Below the pieces are notes generated by a model that saw nothing but the letters and a program-made list of their open reading frames with translations, was not told the origin of the DNA and ran no database searches. A stretch of DNA of 64,000 nt from contig JAKAUN010000009.1 in assembly GCA_021817605.1 (NCBI GenBank), forward strand, positions 80,551 through 144,550, given 5' to 3'. The position numbers and the translations under genes were made by a program. Shown here in pieces: positions 54,555 through 63,621 of the stretch; position 1 is the stretch's first letter, and the number at the start of each line of letters is the position of its first letter. The stretch comes from Thermoplasmata archaeon (lineage in GTDB: Archaea > Thermoplasmatota > Thermoplasmata > Lutacidiplasmatales > UBA184).

Positions 54555-55313
54555 TCAGCGGGAGGCCCCCGAGAGGCTGGCGAGGACCTCGCCGACCCGC
54601 GAGTTGACCTCGGTGGCGATCGTGGCCCGCTCTCCCGGAGTGCGCAGCATGACCGTGAGGGTGAGCTCGGTGCCCTGCGGGGAGCGGTTGCGCACCACGA
54701 GCATCGGAGGGAACCGTCGGTCCAGGCGAGGCCTCAGCTTGCTCAGGCTCTTCATGAGGGCGCTCTCGAAGCTCGGAAGGTCGATCGACCCCCCGAGGGA
54801 GATCGGCACCGCGACCTCCTTCCATGCCTGGGGCGAGGTGTTCACCACCACGTCGCGGACGAAGCGGGTATTGGGCACGGAGACGAGGAGATCGTCCTTG
54901 GAAAGGAGCACCGTGCTCATCGCGTTGATCTCGATGACCGTGCCCGCGTACGGTCCGACCTCGACCGAGTCGCCGACTCGGAAAGGCACGTAGATGTCGG
55001 CGAAGTACCGTGCCGAGGCGTTCTCGAGGGGCTCGCGGGCGGCCACGATCGCCGCCACGCCGGCAAGCGCCACGAGGACCAAGAGGATCGTCGTGCCGAC
55101 GCCGAGCTCCTGGACGGCGAGGATGACCCCGCAGACCCAGACGATGCTCGCCCCGATGCGGCTCGCCCCGACCGCTGCCTGGGGGACGCTGCCGCGGAGC
55201 GCCCGCCCGATGAGCACCCGCACGATACTGGCCACCGCCCAGGTCGCCAGCAGGATGATCGCAGCGTAGACGAACGGAAGGTAGGGAGTGAGGAAGTCGG
55301 GGAAAGCGCGCAT
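54555..55313 (-). CDS. MscS-type small-conductance mechanosensitive channel
   Basis: The 252-residue protein has two or three N-terminal helices. The pore helix region is GVAAIVAAREPLENASARYFADIYVPFRVGD, with the beta domain after it (VEVGPYAGTVIEINAMST, VSVPNTRFVRDVVVN) matching the MscS family core. It opens under membrane tension to release solutes during hypo-osmotic shock. Its ATG follows the glycosyltransferase stop without any gap (TGA then ATG), so the two genes are co-transcribed. Confidence 0.9.
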   Translation of the reverse strand: MRAFPDFLTPYLPFVYAAIILLATWAVASIVRVLIGRALRGSVPQAAVGASRIGASIVWVCGVILAVQELGVGTTILLVLVALAGVAAIVAAREPLENASARYFADIYVPFRVGDSVEVGPYAGTVIEINAMSTVLLSKDDLLVSVPNTRFVRDVVVNTSPQAWKEVAVPISLGGSIDLPSFESALMKSLSKLRPRLDRRFPPMLVVRNRSPQGTELTLTVMLRTPGERATIATEVNSRVGEVLASLSGASR

Positions 55314-56690
55314 TCACGCCTCGATGGCCCCGGAGATAAGACGGCTCTCCTCGGAGAGCGCCGAGTCGATCCAGCACTGCCGTGACCAGTCGTGCCCCGC
55401 GCGCCCTAGCTCCTCGGCCCTCGACCCGCCGTCCAAGAGCCCCTTCATCTTGCGTGCGATGTCGGCAGGGTCGGCCGGGTCGATGAGGAGCTCGTCCTTG
55501 GACGCGCTCACGAGCTCGGCGACCCCGGCCCGTTCCGAGACGAGCGTCGGCCGACGGTGGAGCCAGCTCTCCACCGCGACCAGCCCGAACCCCTCCTCCG
55601 AAGAGGGCAACAGGGTGAAACGGCTGCGCTCGTAGAGGCAGTCGAGCCCGCGCTGGTCGACGTAGCCGGTGAAGATGACACGCGGCCCGACTCCGAGCTT
55701 GGCCGCGAGGCGCTCGAGCGAGCGGTGCCAGAGCTGCGACTTCGACAGGCCGAGGCCGCCCCGCGAGCCGGAGAAGCTGCCGTTGCCGACGAGGACGAGC
55801 TTGAGCCGCGGATGGCCCTGCGCGACGCGCTCGAAGGCACGGATCGCCTGGTCCTGGCCCTTCATCGGGTCCATGCGTCCGACGACCAGGGCGACATCGT
55901 CCTCCGCGGCGATTCCCCAGCGGGCGCACGTCGCGTCGATCTCGGGCCGGGCCGGCTGCCCGTACTCCTCCGGGTCCAGATACGGGTAGAGGAGCTCGGT
56001 CCTGCCGGTGTAGCCGAGGGCCCGGATGGCCGCCAGGTACCTGCGGCTGCTCGCCACGACGATGTCGTAGCTGTTGAGGAGGCGCACCAGGGTCGGCTTC
56101 CAGTCGGCAGGGAGCGTGCGCTCGTCAAAGGGGATGTGCCAGCGGAAGACCTTGAACTTCGGCGTGCGCAGCATCTCGCCGGTCGGCAACTGCTGGAAGT
56201 CGTGTACATAGAACAGGTCGAAGTCGTTGGTCCGGTCGAGCTCCCGTATCCGCTCGGCGGTTGCGCGGTTGTAGTAGGTGTACTCCGAGAAATCCTCCGT
56301 CCAGAACAGCTCGTCTCGCCCCCGCGGGTCCCCCGTGCCATGGACAGCGCCCCAGAGCGACTCCTTGGTCTTGCTGTAGCCCGAGAGCCGCCGGTGTTCG
56401 AGCGAGGTGTGGTGGAGGATCACGCCATGGAGCCGCGCCAAGGGCGGAGCGTGCGGGTTGAGGGCGACCCAGTGCGCGGAACGGAGGAGGCCGCCCTCCA
56501 GGCCACGTCGGAGGAACGGGTAGACCATCCGGGTCACCCCTCCGGGGGAGAACCGGTAATCCACGCCCTGCTCGAGTGCCTCGAGCTCGACCGGACCCTC
56601 GCCGCGGCGGCTCCGGCGTGCCGTCCGTTCCCGGGCGAGGAACTGGACGAGAGGCGTCTGACTGCTGACGCAGATGTTGAGGCCCTGCAT
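55314..56690 (-). CDS. GT4 glycosyltransferase, trehalose-synthase (TreT)-like
   Basis: The 458-residue GT-B enzyme has the donor-side motifs VALVVGRMDPMKGQDQAIRA, LKLVLVGNGSFSGS and LLPSSEEGFGLVAVESWLHRR with both conserved Glu residues. FYVHDFQQLPTGEML, VFRWHIPFDERTLP and YDIVVASSRRYLAAI in the N-terminal half resemble archaeal trehalose glycosyltransferring synthase. If so, it would make trehalose from a nucleotide sugar and glucose, an osmolyte role that fits co-transcription with the MscS channel. Another glycan acceptor is possible. Confidence 0.75.
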   Translation of the reverse strand: MQGLNICVSSQTPLVQFLARERTARRSRRGEGPVELEALEQGVDYRFSPGGVTRMVYPFLRRGLEGGLLRSAHWVALNPHAPPLARLHGVILHHTSLEHRRLSGYSKTKESLWGAVHGTGDPRGRDELFWTEDFSEYTYYNRATAERIRELDRTNDFDLFYVHDFQQLPTGEMLRTPKFKVFRWHIPFDERTLPADWKPTLVRLLNSYDIVVASSRRYLAAIRALGYTGRTELLYPYLDPEEYGQPARPEIDATCARWGIAAEDDVALVVGRMDPMKGQDQAIRAFERVAQGHPRLKLVLVGNGSFSGSRGGLGLSKSQLWHRSLERLAAKLGVGPRVIFTGYVDQRGLDCLYERSRFTLLPSSEEGFGLVAVESWLHRRPTLVSERAGVAELVSASKDELLIDPADPADIARKMKGLLDGGSRAEELGRAGHDWSRQCWIDSALSEESRLISGAIEA

Positions 56691-56784
56691 CTCCTCGAAC
56701 GGGGCCCTTCTGTAAGCCGCGCCGCCCTATTCAGCTTTGAGACGAGGGCCGGCGAACGGAGGCCCCCGGTCCGGCAGGGCTCAT

Positions 56785-57201
56785 ATGCCCGAGCGGGGTC
56801 CTGGGTCGATCGTGCAGCTTCGGCGGCGGTTTCGCCTGCGTCGCCCCTCGTGGGGTATGGCCCTGCTCGGGGTCGCCATCCTCGTCGACCTGGCGGTCCT
56901 CTTCGCCGTCCCCTGCCCCCACTTCTACGAGGCGGTGGTGCCGTCCACGACCCAGGAGCAGCTCAGCGTTCCGTCCGGAGAGCACGTGATTGTCACGGTC
57001 CGCTGGTACCAGCCGCAGGGAGCCACGGCCACGGTCTTCCTCCAGAGCGGGAAGTCGCTCCATACCTCCACGACGGTGCTCAACGAATCGGGGAGCCAGG
57101 GCACCCTCACGTTCACCACCGGCTCCGGGCTGTGGTGGCTTTTCGTGGGGAGCGGATCGCCCATCTACTATGTCGTGAGCTACAACTCCCCCCTGCTGTA
57201 G
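56785..57201 (+). CDS. Small membrane-anchored exported protein
   Basis: The 138-residue protein has a basic N-terminus, one helix (WGMALLGVAILVDLAVLFAV) and an outside beta domain (EHVIVTVRWYQPQGATATVF and so on) ending WWLFVGSGSPIYYVVSYNSP. There is one Cys after the helix. The ATG at 56785 is preferred; the frame is open to 56737. It is divergent from the GT4/MscS pair and similar in plan to 53679-54461. No family is recognised. Confidence 0.6.
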   Translation: MPERGPGSIVQLRRRFRLRRPSWGMALLGVAILVDLAVLFAVPCPHFYEAVVPSTTQEQLSVPSGEHVIVTVRWYQPQGATATVFLQSGKSLHTSTTVLNESGSQGTLTFTTGSGLWWLFVGSGSPIYYVVSYNSPLL

Positions 57202-57337
57202 AGGGCCCGCCCGGAGAGAGGGAGGCGAGCGGCCCGGGGGAGTTCGGACGCCCGGTCCGACCCCCGCGTCGGGCGACGGGAGCTCTCACGTCGGGGCGGT
57301 CGCCCTGACCTGCCCCAGGGGCCGTACGCCCGAGGCG

Positions 57338-59089
57338 CTACCGCGGACCGGAGGTCCCCGGGGCGTCCGCCGGGGGAACGAGGGGATGCTCGAGGTCCCA
57401 GCGGAGCCTCGCGGCCGCGAGCTCCTTCCACTCTCGGGCAGACGCGCGGGCGCGTCGCGCGGCGATCGCGCCCGGCAGAAGGGCGACCGACGACAGCACG
57501 AGGACGGCCCACCCCCACCAGGCCCAGGCGACCGTGGCATGGAGCGCGGCGGGAGCACCCTGGACCCCTACCGTTCCGGAGGAGGGGCTCGCCCAGTAGT
57601 CGCCCGGGACCCTCAGCGCGAAGTCGTAGGAGCCGTTGGGCACCCAGAACGTGAGGCCCGTCTCTTCGGTGAAGGCGGCATCGACGTAGCCCGAGGGGAA
57701 CGTGAGGCTCGCGGTCCAGTTGAGACCGAGCGCGTCGACGGTCGTAGAGAAGGTGACCGGGAACGGCCCGAAGATCGTCACCACGGAGCCGCCCGTGGGC
57801 GCTGCGAAGGCGGTGAGGACGTCACCGGTGACGGGGTCGACCGCCGTGGATTCCAACGTATTGGCGTACTCGAAGAGGGCGTGCGGAGCGGCCAAAAGGC
57901 TAGCCTCGATCGCGTAGGTCGTCGCCGAGAGCATAAAGAGCGTCCCGGGGGTCCCGGCGGTGCCGCCGCAATTGCCGAGGGCGTAGATCACATCGTTGGT
58001 CGGGTCCGTGCTGAGGGAGTCGGCAAAGCAGCCGAGCGAGGTGACCGGACTCACCGTGAAGCGACTCCCCGACACGACGAACAGCGTCATGTCGCGCAGT
58101 CCGTTGGAGGCGAAGCCCGCGACGTAGACGACGTTGCCGCGGGGGTCCACCGCGAACGGCCCCACCATCGTCCCGGTCGCATCCACGGTGTGCACGAGCC
58201 CGCCGGTCGTTCCGTTGACCACGGAGACGCACGCCTGGAAGCCGCTTGTCAAGCAGCTCACGAACACGTCCCCGTCCACGGGGTCGTAGATCATCTCGAA
58301 CTTCGGCGACGCTCCCGGGAGCACCGTCCCGCCCACGTCGGGGACGGTGGCGAGAACGGACTGGTTCGTCCCGGAGATGACCGTGAGGTTCCCGGCCGGG
58401 CCGGTGAGGAGGAAGAGATTGCCGTTGGATGCGTCGGCGACCATCGCGGTAGGATCGCAAGGGACCCGGACCGAGGCGACCACGGTATTCGTGCCTCCAT
58501 CGATGACCGTCAGGTCGGTCGTTCCGACAACCCCAGGGTAGGGGCAGGCATGGGCGACATAGATGTCGCCGTTCCCGGGGTCGTAGAGAGGGAGCCGGGC
58601 AAGAGGGGAGGTGCTGATGTTCGTGATGAGCCGAAGGTTCGCGCCCGAGAACACCGAGACCGAATCGTTGAGATCGGTGATGTAGACCTCTCCGGTCGCA
58701 GCGTCCAGCGTCATGTTCGGCGAGCCGTTCTCCGAAAAGCCGTGGTGATCCACCACGTCGAAGGTCCGGTCCGACACGATCCGCAAGAGGCCGGTGAGAT
58801 TCTGTCCGACCTTCACGCTCGAGAGGAGTACGAAGGTAGTGTTGAGGGGGTCGGCGGCGACCTGTTTCACCGGGTTCGAGGTCATGATCGGCCCGAGGGG
58901 GACCGACGTGGCGGCGATGCTGCCGTCCAGGGGAACGACCGACCGGCTCACGGGGGCCAGGGCCGGGCCGGCCGGTGGGGCGAGCCCGTGGGTCCCGAGG
59001 GCTGCCGCGGCACCTGCCCCCGCCCACATGGAGCAGAGGAGGAGAATCGTCGGTACGATTGCGAAGGGTATCCCCAGGGAGCGCACCAT
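57338..59089 (-). CDS. Exported YVTN-type beta-propeller protein with C-terminal membrane anchor
   Basis: The 583-residue protein has a signal peptide (IPFAIVPTILLLCSMWAGAG) and seven or so propeller units with cores such as GEVYITDLNDSVSVFSGA and GDVFVSCLTSGFQACVSVVN. A beta module with TEETGLTFWVPNGSYDFALR follows, then a C-terminal helix (WAWWGWAVLVLSSVALLPGAI) and a basic cytoplasmic tail. Unlike the 1117-4302 protein it is membrane anchored. A TATA-like CTCGTATAGCC (minus strand, 59117-59127) lies 32 nt before the ATG at 59089. A ligand-binding or adhesion role is an inference. Confidence 0.8.
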   Translation of the reverse strand: MVRSLGIPFAIVPTILLLCSMWAGAGAAAALGTHGLAPPAGPALAPVSRSVVPLDGSIAATSVPLGPIMTSNPVKQVAADPLNTTFVLLSSVKVGQNLTGLLRIVSDRTFDVVDHHGFSENGSPNMTLDAATGEVYITDLNDSVSVFSGANLRLITNISTSPLARLPLYDPGNGDIYVAHACPYPGVVGTTDLTVIDGGTNTVVASVRVPCDPTAMVADASNGNLFLLTGPAGNLTVISGTNQSVLATVPDVGGTVLPGASPKFEMIYDPVDGDVFVSCLTSGFQACVSVVNGTTGGLVHTVDATGTMVGPFAVDPRGNVVYVAGFASNGLRDMTLFVVSGSRFTVSPVTSLGCFADSLSTDPTNDVIYALGNCGGTAGTPGTLFMLSATTYAIEASLLAAPHALFEYANTLESTAVDPVTGDVLTAFAAPTGGSVVTIFGPFPVTFSTTVDALGLNWTASLTFPSGYVDAAFTEETGLTFWVPNGSYDFALRVPGDYWASPSSGTVGVQGAPAALHATVAWAWWGWAVLVLSSVALLPGAIAARRARASAREWKELAAARLRWDLEHPLVPPADAPGTSGPR

Positions 59090-59116
59090 CGGAGCTTCGT
59101 CGGTGGGAGAAACTCG

Positions 59117-59127
59117 GGCTATACGAG
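59117..59127 (-). promoter_or_regulatory. TATA-like box of the anchored propeller gene
   Basis: CTCGTATAGCC on the minus strand lies about 32 nt before the ATG at 59089. Confidence 0.5.
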
Positions 59128-59214
59128 CCTTGTCGGGCGACTCGCAGGCAGCCGCTGCGCTCCGACGAGGGGACGAGGAGATGGTGTAGGTCGGCCTCTG
59201 CATCGAGCAGACCC

Positions 59215-60132
59215 TCAAGAGGTGGTCCGATCCTGGGGCGGTGCGCCGCTCTCCGCAAACCTTCGGAGCGTTGCGCGGGCCCTGCGTCGGAGTTCGGTTC
59301 GCGGCAGGGTGGCTAAAGCTCGAAGCGGAAGGTCGTGGGCCCAGTCGCCGATCATTTCCAACCCCAGGTAGTAGCCGGTCTCGATGTAGCCACCGACATC
59401 GTACCATGAGCCGAAGAACGGCCGGAGCGACCTTCTCTCTCGTACGTCCCGCAGGAACTTCCTCGCTAGCCAGGGGCGTCTTTCCTCACACCACGGGAGC
59501 CAGTCCCCCTTTCCCGTGCGCAAGGCGAACAATCGAGGCTCCAGTTTCCGCTCGCAGTAGGTAGCAAACCCTTCCTCGTAGAGGGTCCACCACGGGTCGG
59601 AGCTCTGCTCCCCCCGGTCGCCTCGCCAGACCTGGTGCGCGAGATGTGCCATCTCGTGAGCAACTATCCGACGGGACCACCCATCCCCACCCCCGTGGTT
59701 CTCGGCCGCGTTCTCCAGCCCGAAGAGGCAGGCGGGGCGTCCCTCGTAGGTCGTCGCCCAGCCTGCACCGCAACCGATGCCCACGTAGATCACAAAAGCG
59801 ACCGGGAAGCGCAGTTCCAAGACCCTCCGGGCACGCGCCCAACTCGTAGGGAGAGTCTCGAGGAGGTCATGATGGAGTTCCCGCATCCGATCGAGGTGGC
59901 TCCCGAAGTGGGGGAACACCTGCTTTCGTGCGACCCGTCTCCAGTCCACCCCTTCGGTGGTGTAGTTCTCCTTCAGCTTCTCGAGAAGTTCCGGCCAGGG
60001 CTGCATGTACTCGACTTCCCAGCGCTCGAGCTGGCGAGTAAGAGGCTCGTTGCGAACGCTCTCCCAGAACTTCTCGAACGCCGGGAATGCATCCACGATG
60101 CGCGGCTTGGCCGTCCCGCGGGTGGCGGTCAT
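59215..60132 (-). CDS. Zn-dependent protease-like protein (HExxH...E, DUF2268-like)
   Basis: The 305-residue protein has IVAHEMAHLAHQVWRG near residue 157, an H-E-x-x-H zinc site. About 30 residues later comes LYEEGFATYCERKLEP, whose Glu can be the third ligand (gluzincin arrangement). This combination and the preceding FVIYVGIGCGAGWATTYEG resemble predicted Zn proteases of the DUF2268 type. No signal peptide or membrane helix is seen, so it is probably cytoplasmic. The codon use looks less G+C-extreme than in neighbours. The start is uncertain: ATG 60132 or ATG 60213. Confidence 0.65.
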   Translation of the reverse strand: MTATRGTAKPRIVDAFPAFEKFWESVRNEPLTRQLERWEVEYMQPWPELLEKLKENYTTEGVDWRRVARKQVFPHFGSHLDRMRELHHDLLETLPTSWARARRVLELRFPVAFVIYVGIGCGAGWATTYEGRPACLFGLENAAENHGGGDGWSRRIVAHEMAHLAHQVWRGDRGEQSSDPWWTLYEEGFATYCERKLEPRLFALRTGKGDWLPWCEERRPWLARKFLRDVRERRSLRPFFGSWYDVGGYIETGYYLGLEMIGDWAHDLPLRALATLPRTELRRRARATLRRFAESGAPPQDRTTS

Positions 60133-60231
60133 GCGTTCGGATGCCGATCCCAACTGGCGCAGGACGGTCCCTACCAAGAATCCGCCTCCGCCCGTAGCCG
60201 ACCGTGCGGCCATGAAAAGTCTGTAGGATGC

Positions 60232-60492
60232 TCATCGGGGGCGGTTGGCGGGCGTTCCGGGTCCGCCTTCTCGTCCGCGCTCGAGCTCGTACCGGCGCTG
60301 TGCTGCGACAAGCACGACCGCACCGGCGACGAAGAGCACCGTGGCGATCGGCAGGTACACGTAGAGGAGCCAGCGCGGATCTCCGCCGAGGTAGGCTCGA
60401 ACGCTTTCGACCGCCATTTCCGCCCCGGCGATCGCGAGCGAGGCGCCCCCGATGGCGTCGAGGGTTGTTCGGCGCAGGAACGAAAAGCCCAA
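60232..60492 (-). CDS. Small two-helix membrane protein
   Basis: The 86-residue protein has helices GGASLAIAGAEMAVESV (weak) and WLLYVYLPIATVLFVAGAVVLVA and a charged tail. The TTG at 60492 stands 26 nt from a TATA box (CAAAGTATAGG, minus strand, 60513-60523), a precise leaderless fit that argues for a real gene. It precedes the protease gene on the same strand. The function is unknown. Confidence 0.55.
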   Translation of the reverse strand: MGFSFLRRTTLDAIGGASLAIAGAEMAVESVRAYLGGDPRWLLYVYLPIATVLFVAGAVVLVAAQRRYELERGREGGPGTPANRPR

Positions 60493-60512
60493 GGGCCCAT
60501 GGCGGGCTTGGA

Positions 60513-60523
60513 CCTATACTTTG
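60513..60523 (-). promoter_or_regulatory. TATA box of the small two-helix membrane protein
   Basis: CAAAGTATAGG on the minus strand is centred about 26 nt before the TTG at 60492. Confidence 0.55.
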
Positions 60524-60664
60524 TGCTTGCTCGGCTTGAGAGTGCACCGGACCCTCGCGTGGGTAGGCGGCTGGGAACTCCCTGGGTCTTGCACTCGCGC
60601 CCCCTCGGCGAGCGACGACTGAGGGCACCGGAAGGTCTTTCACGCTACGAGCCTCGGAGAACCC

Positions 60665-60757
60665 GTGCTCAAGCTGATCGCCCCGGCGCCTTGTACCGAG
60701 GAGGAGCTCCTTTGGAATTTCGCATACTCTGACCTGACTTCCACGGCATTTGGGTAG
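60665..60757 (+). pseudogene. Short frame truncated by the insertion sequence
   Basis: A frame reading VLKLIAPAPCTEEELLWNFA and YSDLTSTAF has normal protein composition, unlike shadow frames. It ends at a TAG lying inside the left terminal repeat of the IS. It may be the remnant of a gene cut by the insertion; no matching remainder was seen on the right side. Confidence 0.25.
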
Positions 60758-62434
60758 CAGGTGCCTACCCAAACCCAGTTTCTCTCTCGTAGATCGGTGG
60801 GCCCACTCGACCGGCAAGGTCTTGTATAGCATACGTAATGGCGTATGCCGTGACCCACCGGGTCTACAAGGTCGTGGGCAAGCGTCGGTATGCCTACGAG
60901 TACGAGTCCTACTGGGACCCGAAGCGCCGACGAACCCACCAGCGCATGGTCCGCTACCTCGGGCCCTGCGACCCGAAGGGGCGGATCCTGGCCCCGCCCA
61001 AGACCCGGCTCGAGAGCGTTCACTCAGCGTTCCCGGTCGGTCCGCTCGCCGTCTTCTTCGCCGCGGCCGAGCAGCTCGGAGTTCGGGAACGCATCCAGAA
61101 GGTCCTCAAGGTCGATGAGCCAGCGGCGGGCCACCTGTTGATCCTAGCCCTCAACCAGGCGGCCGCCCGGGTCCCGATCTACCGTCTTCCCGACTGGGTG
61201 AGAGCCAGTCCGCTCCCGAAGTGGCTCTCGTGGGAGGGGGAGGAACTCACGCCGCGCTCCTTTGAGGAGGCCCTCGGGTGGCTCAGTCGCCTCACTCCGG
61301 AGAAGACCTGGGAGGACCGAGGGCTCCTCCTGCAGCAGGAGCTCAATCGGGCGTGGCGGAACGGCTCCCGCGAGCCCGCCGGCGCCTACTACGACATCAC
61401 CAAGCAGGCGTACTACGGAAGCCACTGTCCCTACGCCCAGCTCGGGCACGACGAGCGCGGGACGACGGTCGTCGTGGGGTTCGGGATGGTGGTGTCGAAG
61501 GAGCACCACCATCCGTTGCTCTGCCGCGCCCTCTACGCCGGGCAGAACGACTTCCTGAGCGTCACGCCGACCCTGGAGTTCCTCCAGGGCCAGCAGCTCG
61601 GGCACCTGGCGCTGGTCATGGACAAGGGGATGACCTCGAGGCCGAACGTCACCCGGGCGGTCGCGGCGGGCTACCATGTGATCGGCTCGGTGAAGGGGTG
61701 GAGCGCGGAAGCGGTCGCCTACGCCTCCCGATGGCCCGGCGAACAGCTCGAGCGGGCCGAGCATGTGGTCGGGACCTCCCATGGCGGGGCGGTGTATGCG
61801 CGGGCGTTCACGGCGTCGTTGATGGGGTTCCCGAGGATGCGGATCGCCGTCATTGAGAACCTATCGAGGAAGGCGGAGGACCGACAAGCACGCGACCTGA
61901 TGATGCAAGAGCTCGAGGGACCGGTGGCGAAAGCTCGGTTGGAGGAGATCCGTGCGGAACTGGGCGAGGTGGTCGTCCCCTCCCCCGGCCGTCGGGGGTT
62001 TCGGGTCGACCCGAAGGCAGTCGAGGTGGAGCGGGCGCTCGACGGACGGTTCCTGCTGTTCAGCACCGATCTCTCCCTGGACGGTCGGGCGATGTATCGC
62101 GCCTACTTCGCGAAGGATGCGATCGAGAAGGCGTTCCGGACGAGCAAGGGAGAGCTGTCCCTGGGCCCGGTGCGATACCGACGGAAGGATCGGCTGGACG
62201 CCTACGCCACGGTGGTCTACCTGGCGTATCTGTTGTGGAGTTGGGCGGAGCGCAAGCTGCAGGAGAAATACCCCGAGCGGCACCTCGCGGAGGTCCTTCG
62301 CTCTCTCGAGAGCGTGTCGTGGGTTCGGTTTGGGACGGGAAAATCGGTCCGGGAATGGTGCCCTCGGCTCACGAAGGAGCAGAAGGACCTGCTCTCCGCT
62401 GTCGGTGGGCTCGATTATCTACCTGCTACGTAAA
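60749..62434 (+). mobile_element. IS1634/IS4-type insertion sequence
   Basis: The element holds one transposase gene between imperfect terminal inverted repeats: TTTGGGTAGCAGGT at 60749-60762 and the complement of TTTACGTAGCAGGT at 62421-62434 (12 of 14 match). The right repeat covers the transposase stop codon. A secondary hairpin (60749-60757 with 60765-60773) forms at the left end. No target-site duplication is obvious. The right end is 16 nt beyond the stop of the SQR-like gene. Confidence 0.75.
60838..62433 (+). CDS. IS1634/IS4-family DDE transposase
   Basis: The 531-residue transposase has an N-terminal helical region (VYKVVGKRRYAYEYESYW) and the first Asp in AYYDITKQAYYG near 184. The second Asp is in LALVMDKGMTSRPNV near 261, and the Glu is in YFAKDAIEKAFRTSKGEL near 428. 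The spacing and the Y-x2-K/E-KAFR signature are those of the IS1634 group with its long insertion domain. The frame is intact, so the element may be active. The ATG at 60838 is the natural start. Confidence 0.9.
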   Translation: MAYAVTHRVYKVVGKRRYAYEYESYWDPKRRRTHQRMVRYLGPCDPKGRILAPPKTRLESVHSAFPVGPLAVFFAAAEQLGVRERIQKVLKVDEPAAGHLLILALNQAAARVPIYRLPDWVRASPLPKWLSWEGEELTPRSFEEALGWLSRLTPEKTWEDRGLLLQQELNRAWRNGSREPAGAYYDITKQAYYGSHCPYAQLGHDERGTTVVVGFGMVVSKEHHHPLLCRALYAGQNDFLSVTPTLEFLQGQQLGHLALVMDKGMTSRPNVTRAVAAGYHVIGSVKGWSAEAVAYASRWPGEQLERAEHVVGTSHGGAVYARAFTASLMGFPRMRIAVIENLSRKAEDRQARDLMMQELEGPVAKARLEEIRAELGEVVVPSPGRRGFRVDPKAVEVERALDGRFLLFSTDLSLDGRAMYRAYFAKDAIEKAFRTSKGELSLGPVRYRRKDRLDAYATVVYLAYLLWSWAERKLQEKYPERHLAEVLRSLESVSWVRFGTGKSVREWCPRLTKEQKDLLSAVGGLDYLPAT

Positions 62435-62450
62435 CCCGCGGGAAGGCAGG

Positions 62451-63602
62451 TCAGAACCAGTGCCGCAGCCAGTACTTCTCGAACAGGACCTTCTGCGTGT
62501 GATAGATCGCGCTGGGACCCCTGAGCTTGAGCGTGGGCCGGGGGGCGGCCAGGAAGTTTCCCGCCATGAATGCGCTCTTTCCTTTCCCTGTCTCCAGGAA
62601 GCAGGTGCCGTATCCGTCCCAGGTCTGGGACCGTCCCCGACCGGTGATCTTGACAGCCAAGTTGTGCGCCACGACCTTCCCTTGCCCGGAGGCGAAGACC
62701 CCGGCCTTGGGAAGGAGCGGCACGTAGCCGTTCGGCGTGGCGAGGGCCGTGACGTCGCCGATGGCGAAGACGCCTGACTGCTCGGTCTGGAGGGTACCCG
62801 GGTCGACAGGGACCCAGCCCGACGCGTCGGTCAGTCCCGCGTCCACGACCGGCTTGGGGGCACGGTGCGGGGGCACGCAGATCAGAAGATCGAACGGGAG
62901 GGGTTCGCCCTCCTCGAAGGTCAGCGAACGCGGACCCACCTCCTTCAGCTTCCGCTTGGGGTGGTAGGCGATCCCCCGCTCCTGGAGCATGGCCAGAACC
63001 TTGCCGCCGTTCTCGGGCCCCGCGGCCGGGAGCGGGGCACCCTCCGGCGTGAAGAACTCAATCCTAACCTCGGCACGGACGCCTCGCCGACGGAAGCTGT
63101 CGTCCAAGAGGAGCGCAAGTTCGTAGGGAGCTGCCGGGCACTTGAACGGTAGGCGGGCGATCCCGATGGCCACCGTGCCACCTTGGAAGCCTGCCACCGC
63201 GTCACGAAGCCGGACCGCCGAATCGAGGTCGTACATGTGGTGAGCGTGTTCGCGTAGCCCAGGAACGGATTCGTGCGCGTATCCGGCCCCGAGGGCGATC
63301 ACAAGATGGTCGTAGGGGACCTGCCCGCGGACCGTTCTGACGCTCTTTCCCACGAGGTCCAAGCCCACGACCTCGTCCTGGAGGACCCGGATGCCCTTCC
63401 GTTCCAGGAGACCCACGTCCCTCTCGATCTGTTGCGGGGTTCTCGACCCCATGACGACCCACGGGAAAGAGGGCGGGAACTGGAACCGTGCCTTCCTGTC
63501 GATGAGGGTGACCGAGGCCTTGCCCCCGACCTTGCCCTGGAGCTCGTTGGCGGCGACGAGGCCCCCCACCCCGCCGCCCACGATCACGACCTGCGACGGC
63601 AT
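62451..63602 (-). CDS. Sulfide:quinone oxidoreductase-like FAD-dependent oxidoreductase
   Basis: The 383-residue flavoprotein has the FAD motif VVIVGGGVGGLVAANEL, HLVIALGAGYAHESVPG, the segment ARLPFKCPAAPYELALLLDD with one Cys typical of SQR/FCC flavoproteins, and VFAIGDVTALATPNGYVPLLPKAG. The other two Cys of canonical SQR are not seen, so it may use another acceptor mechanism (NDH-2-like or SQR type with one Cys). The C-terminus ends in an amphipathic helix VLFEKYWLRHWF for membrane association. It follows the DsrE-like gene closely, which suggests a sulfur-handling pair. ATG 63602 has GGGG upstream; ATG 63620 is an alternative. Confidence 0.8.
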   Translation of the reverse strand: MPSQVVIVGGGVGGLVAANELQGKVGGKASVTLIDRKARFQFPPSFPWVVMGSRTPQQIERDVGLLERKGIRVLQDEVVGLDLVGKSVRTVRGQVPYDHLVIALGAGYAHESVPGLREHAHHMYDLDSAVRLRDAVAGFQGGTVAIGIARLPFKCPAAPYELALLLDDSFRRRGVRAEVRIEFFTPEGAPLPAAGPENGGKVLAMLQERGIAYHPKRKLKEVGPRSLTFEEGEPLPFDLLICVPPHRAPKPVVDAGLTDASGWVPVDPGTLQTEQSGVFAIGDVTALATPNGYVPLLPKAGVFASGQGKVVAHNLAVKITGRGRSQTWDGYGTCFLETGKGKSAFMAGNFLAAPRPTLKLRGPSAIYHTQKVLFEKYWLRHWF

Positions 63603-63621
63603 CAGCGACCCCTTGAGCATC

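Noticed and set aside
59635..60732. 365-codon plus-strand frame opposite the Zn-protease
   Set aside because: It is antisense to a protein with a clear HEMAH zinc site, and its Arg/Pro/Gly composition is shadow-like.
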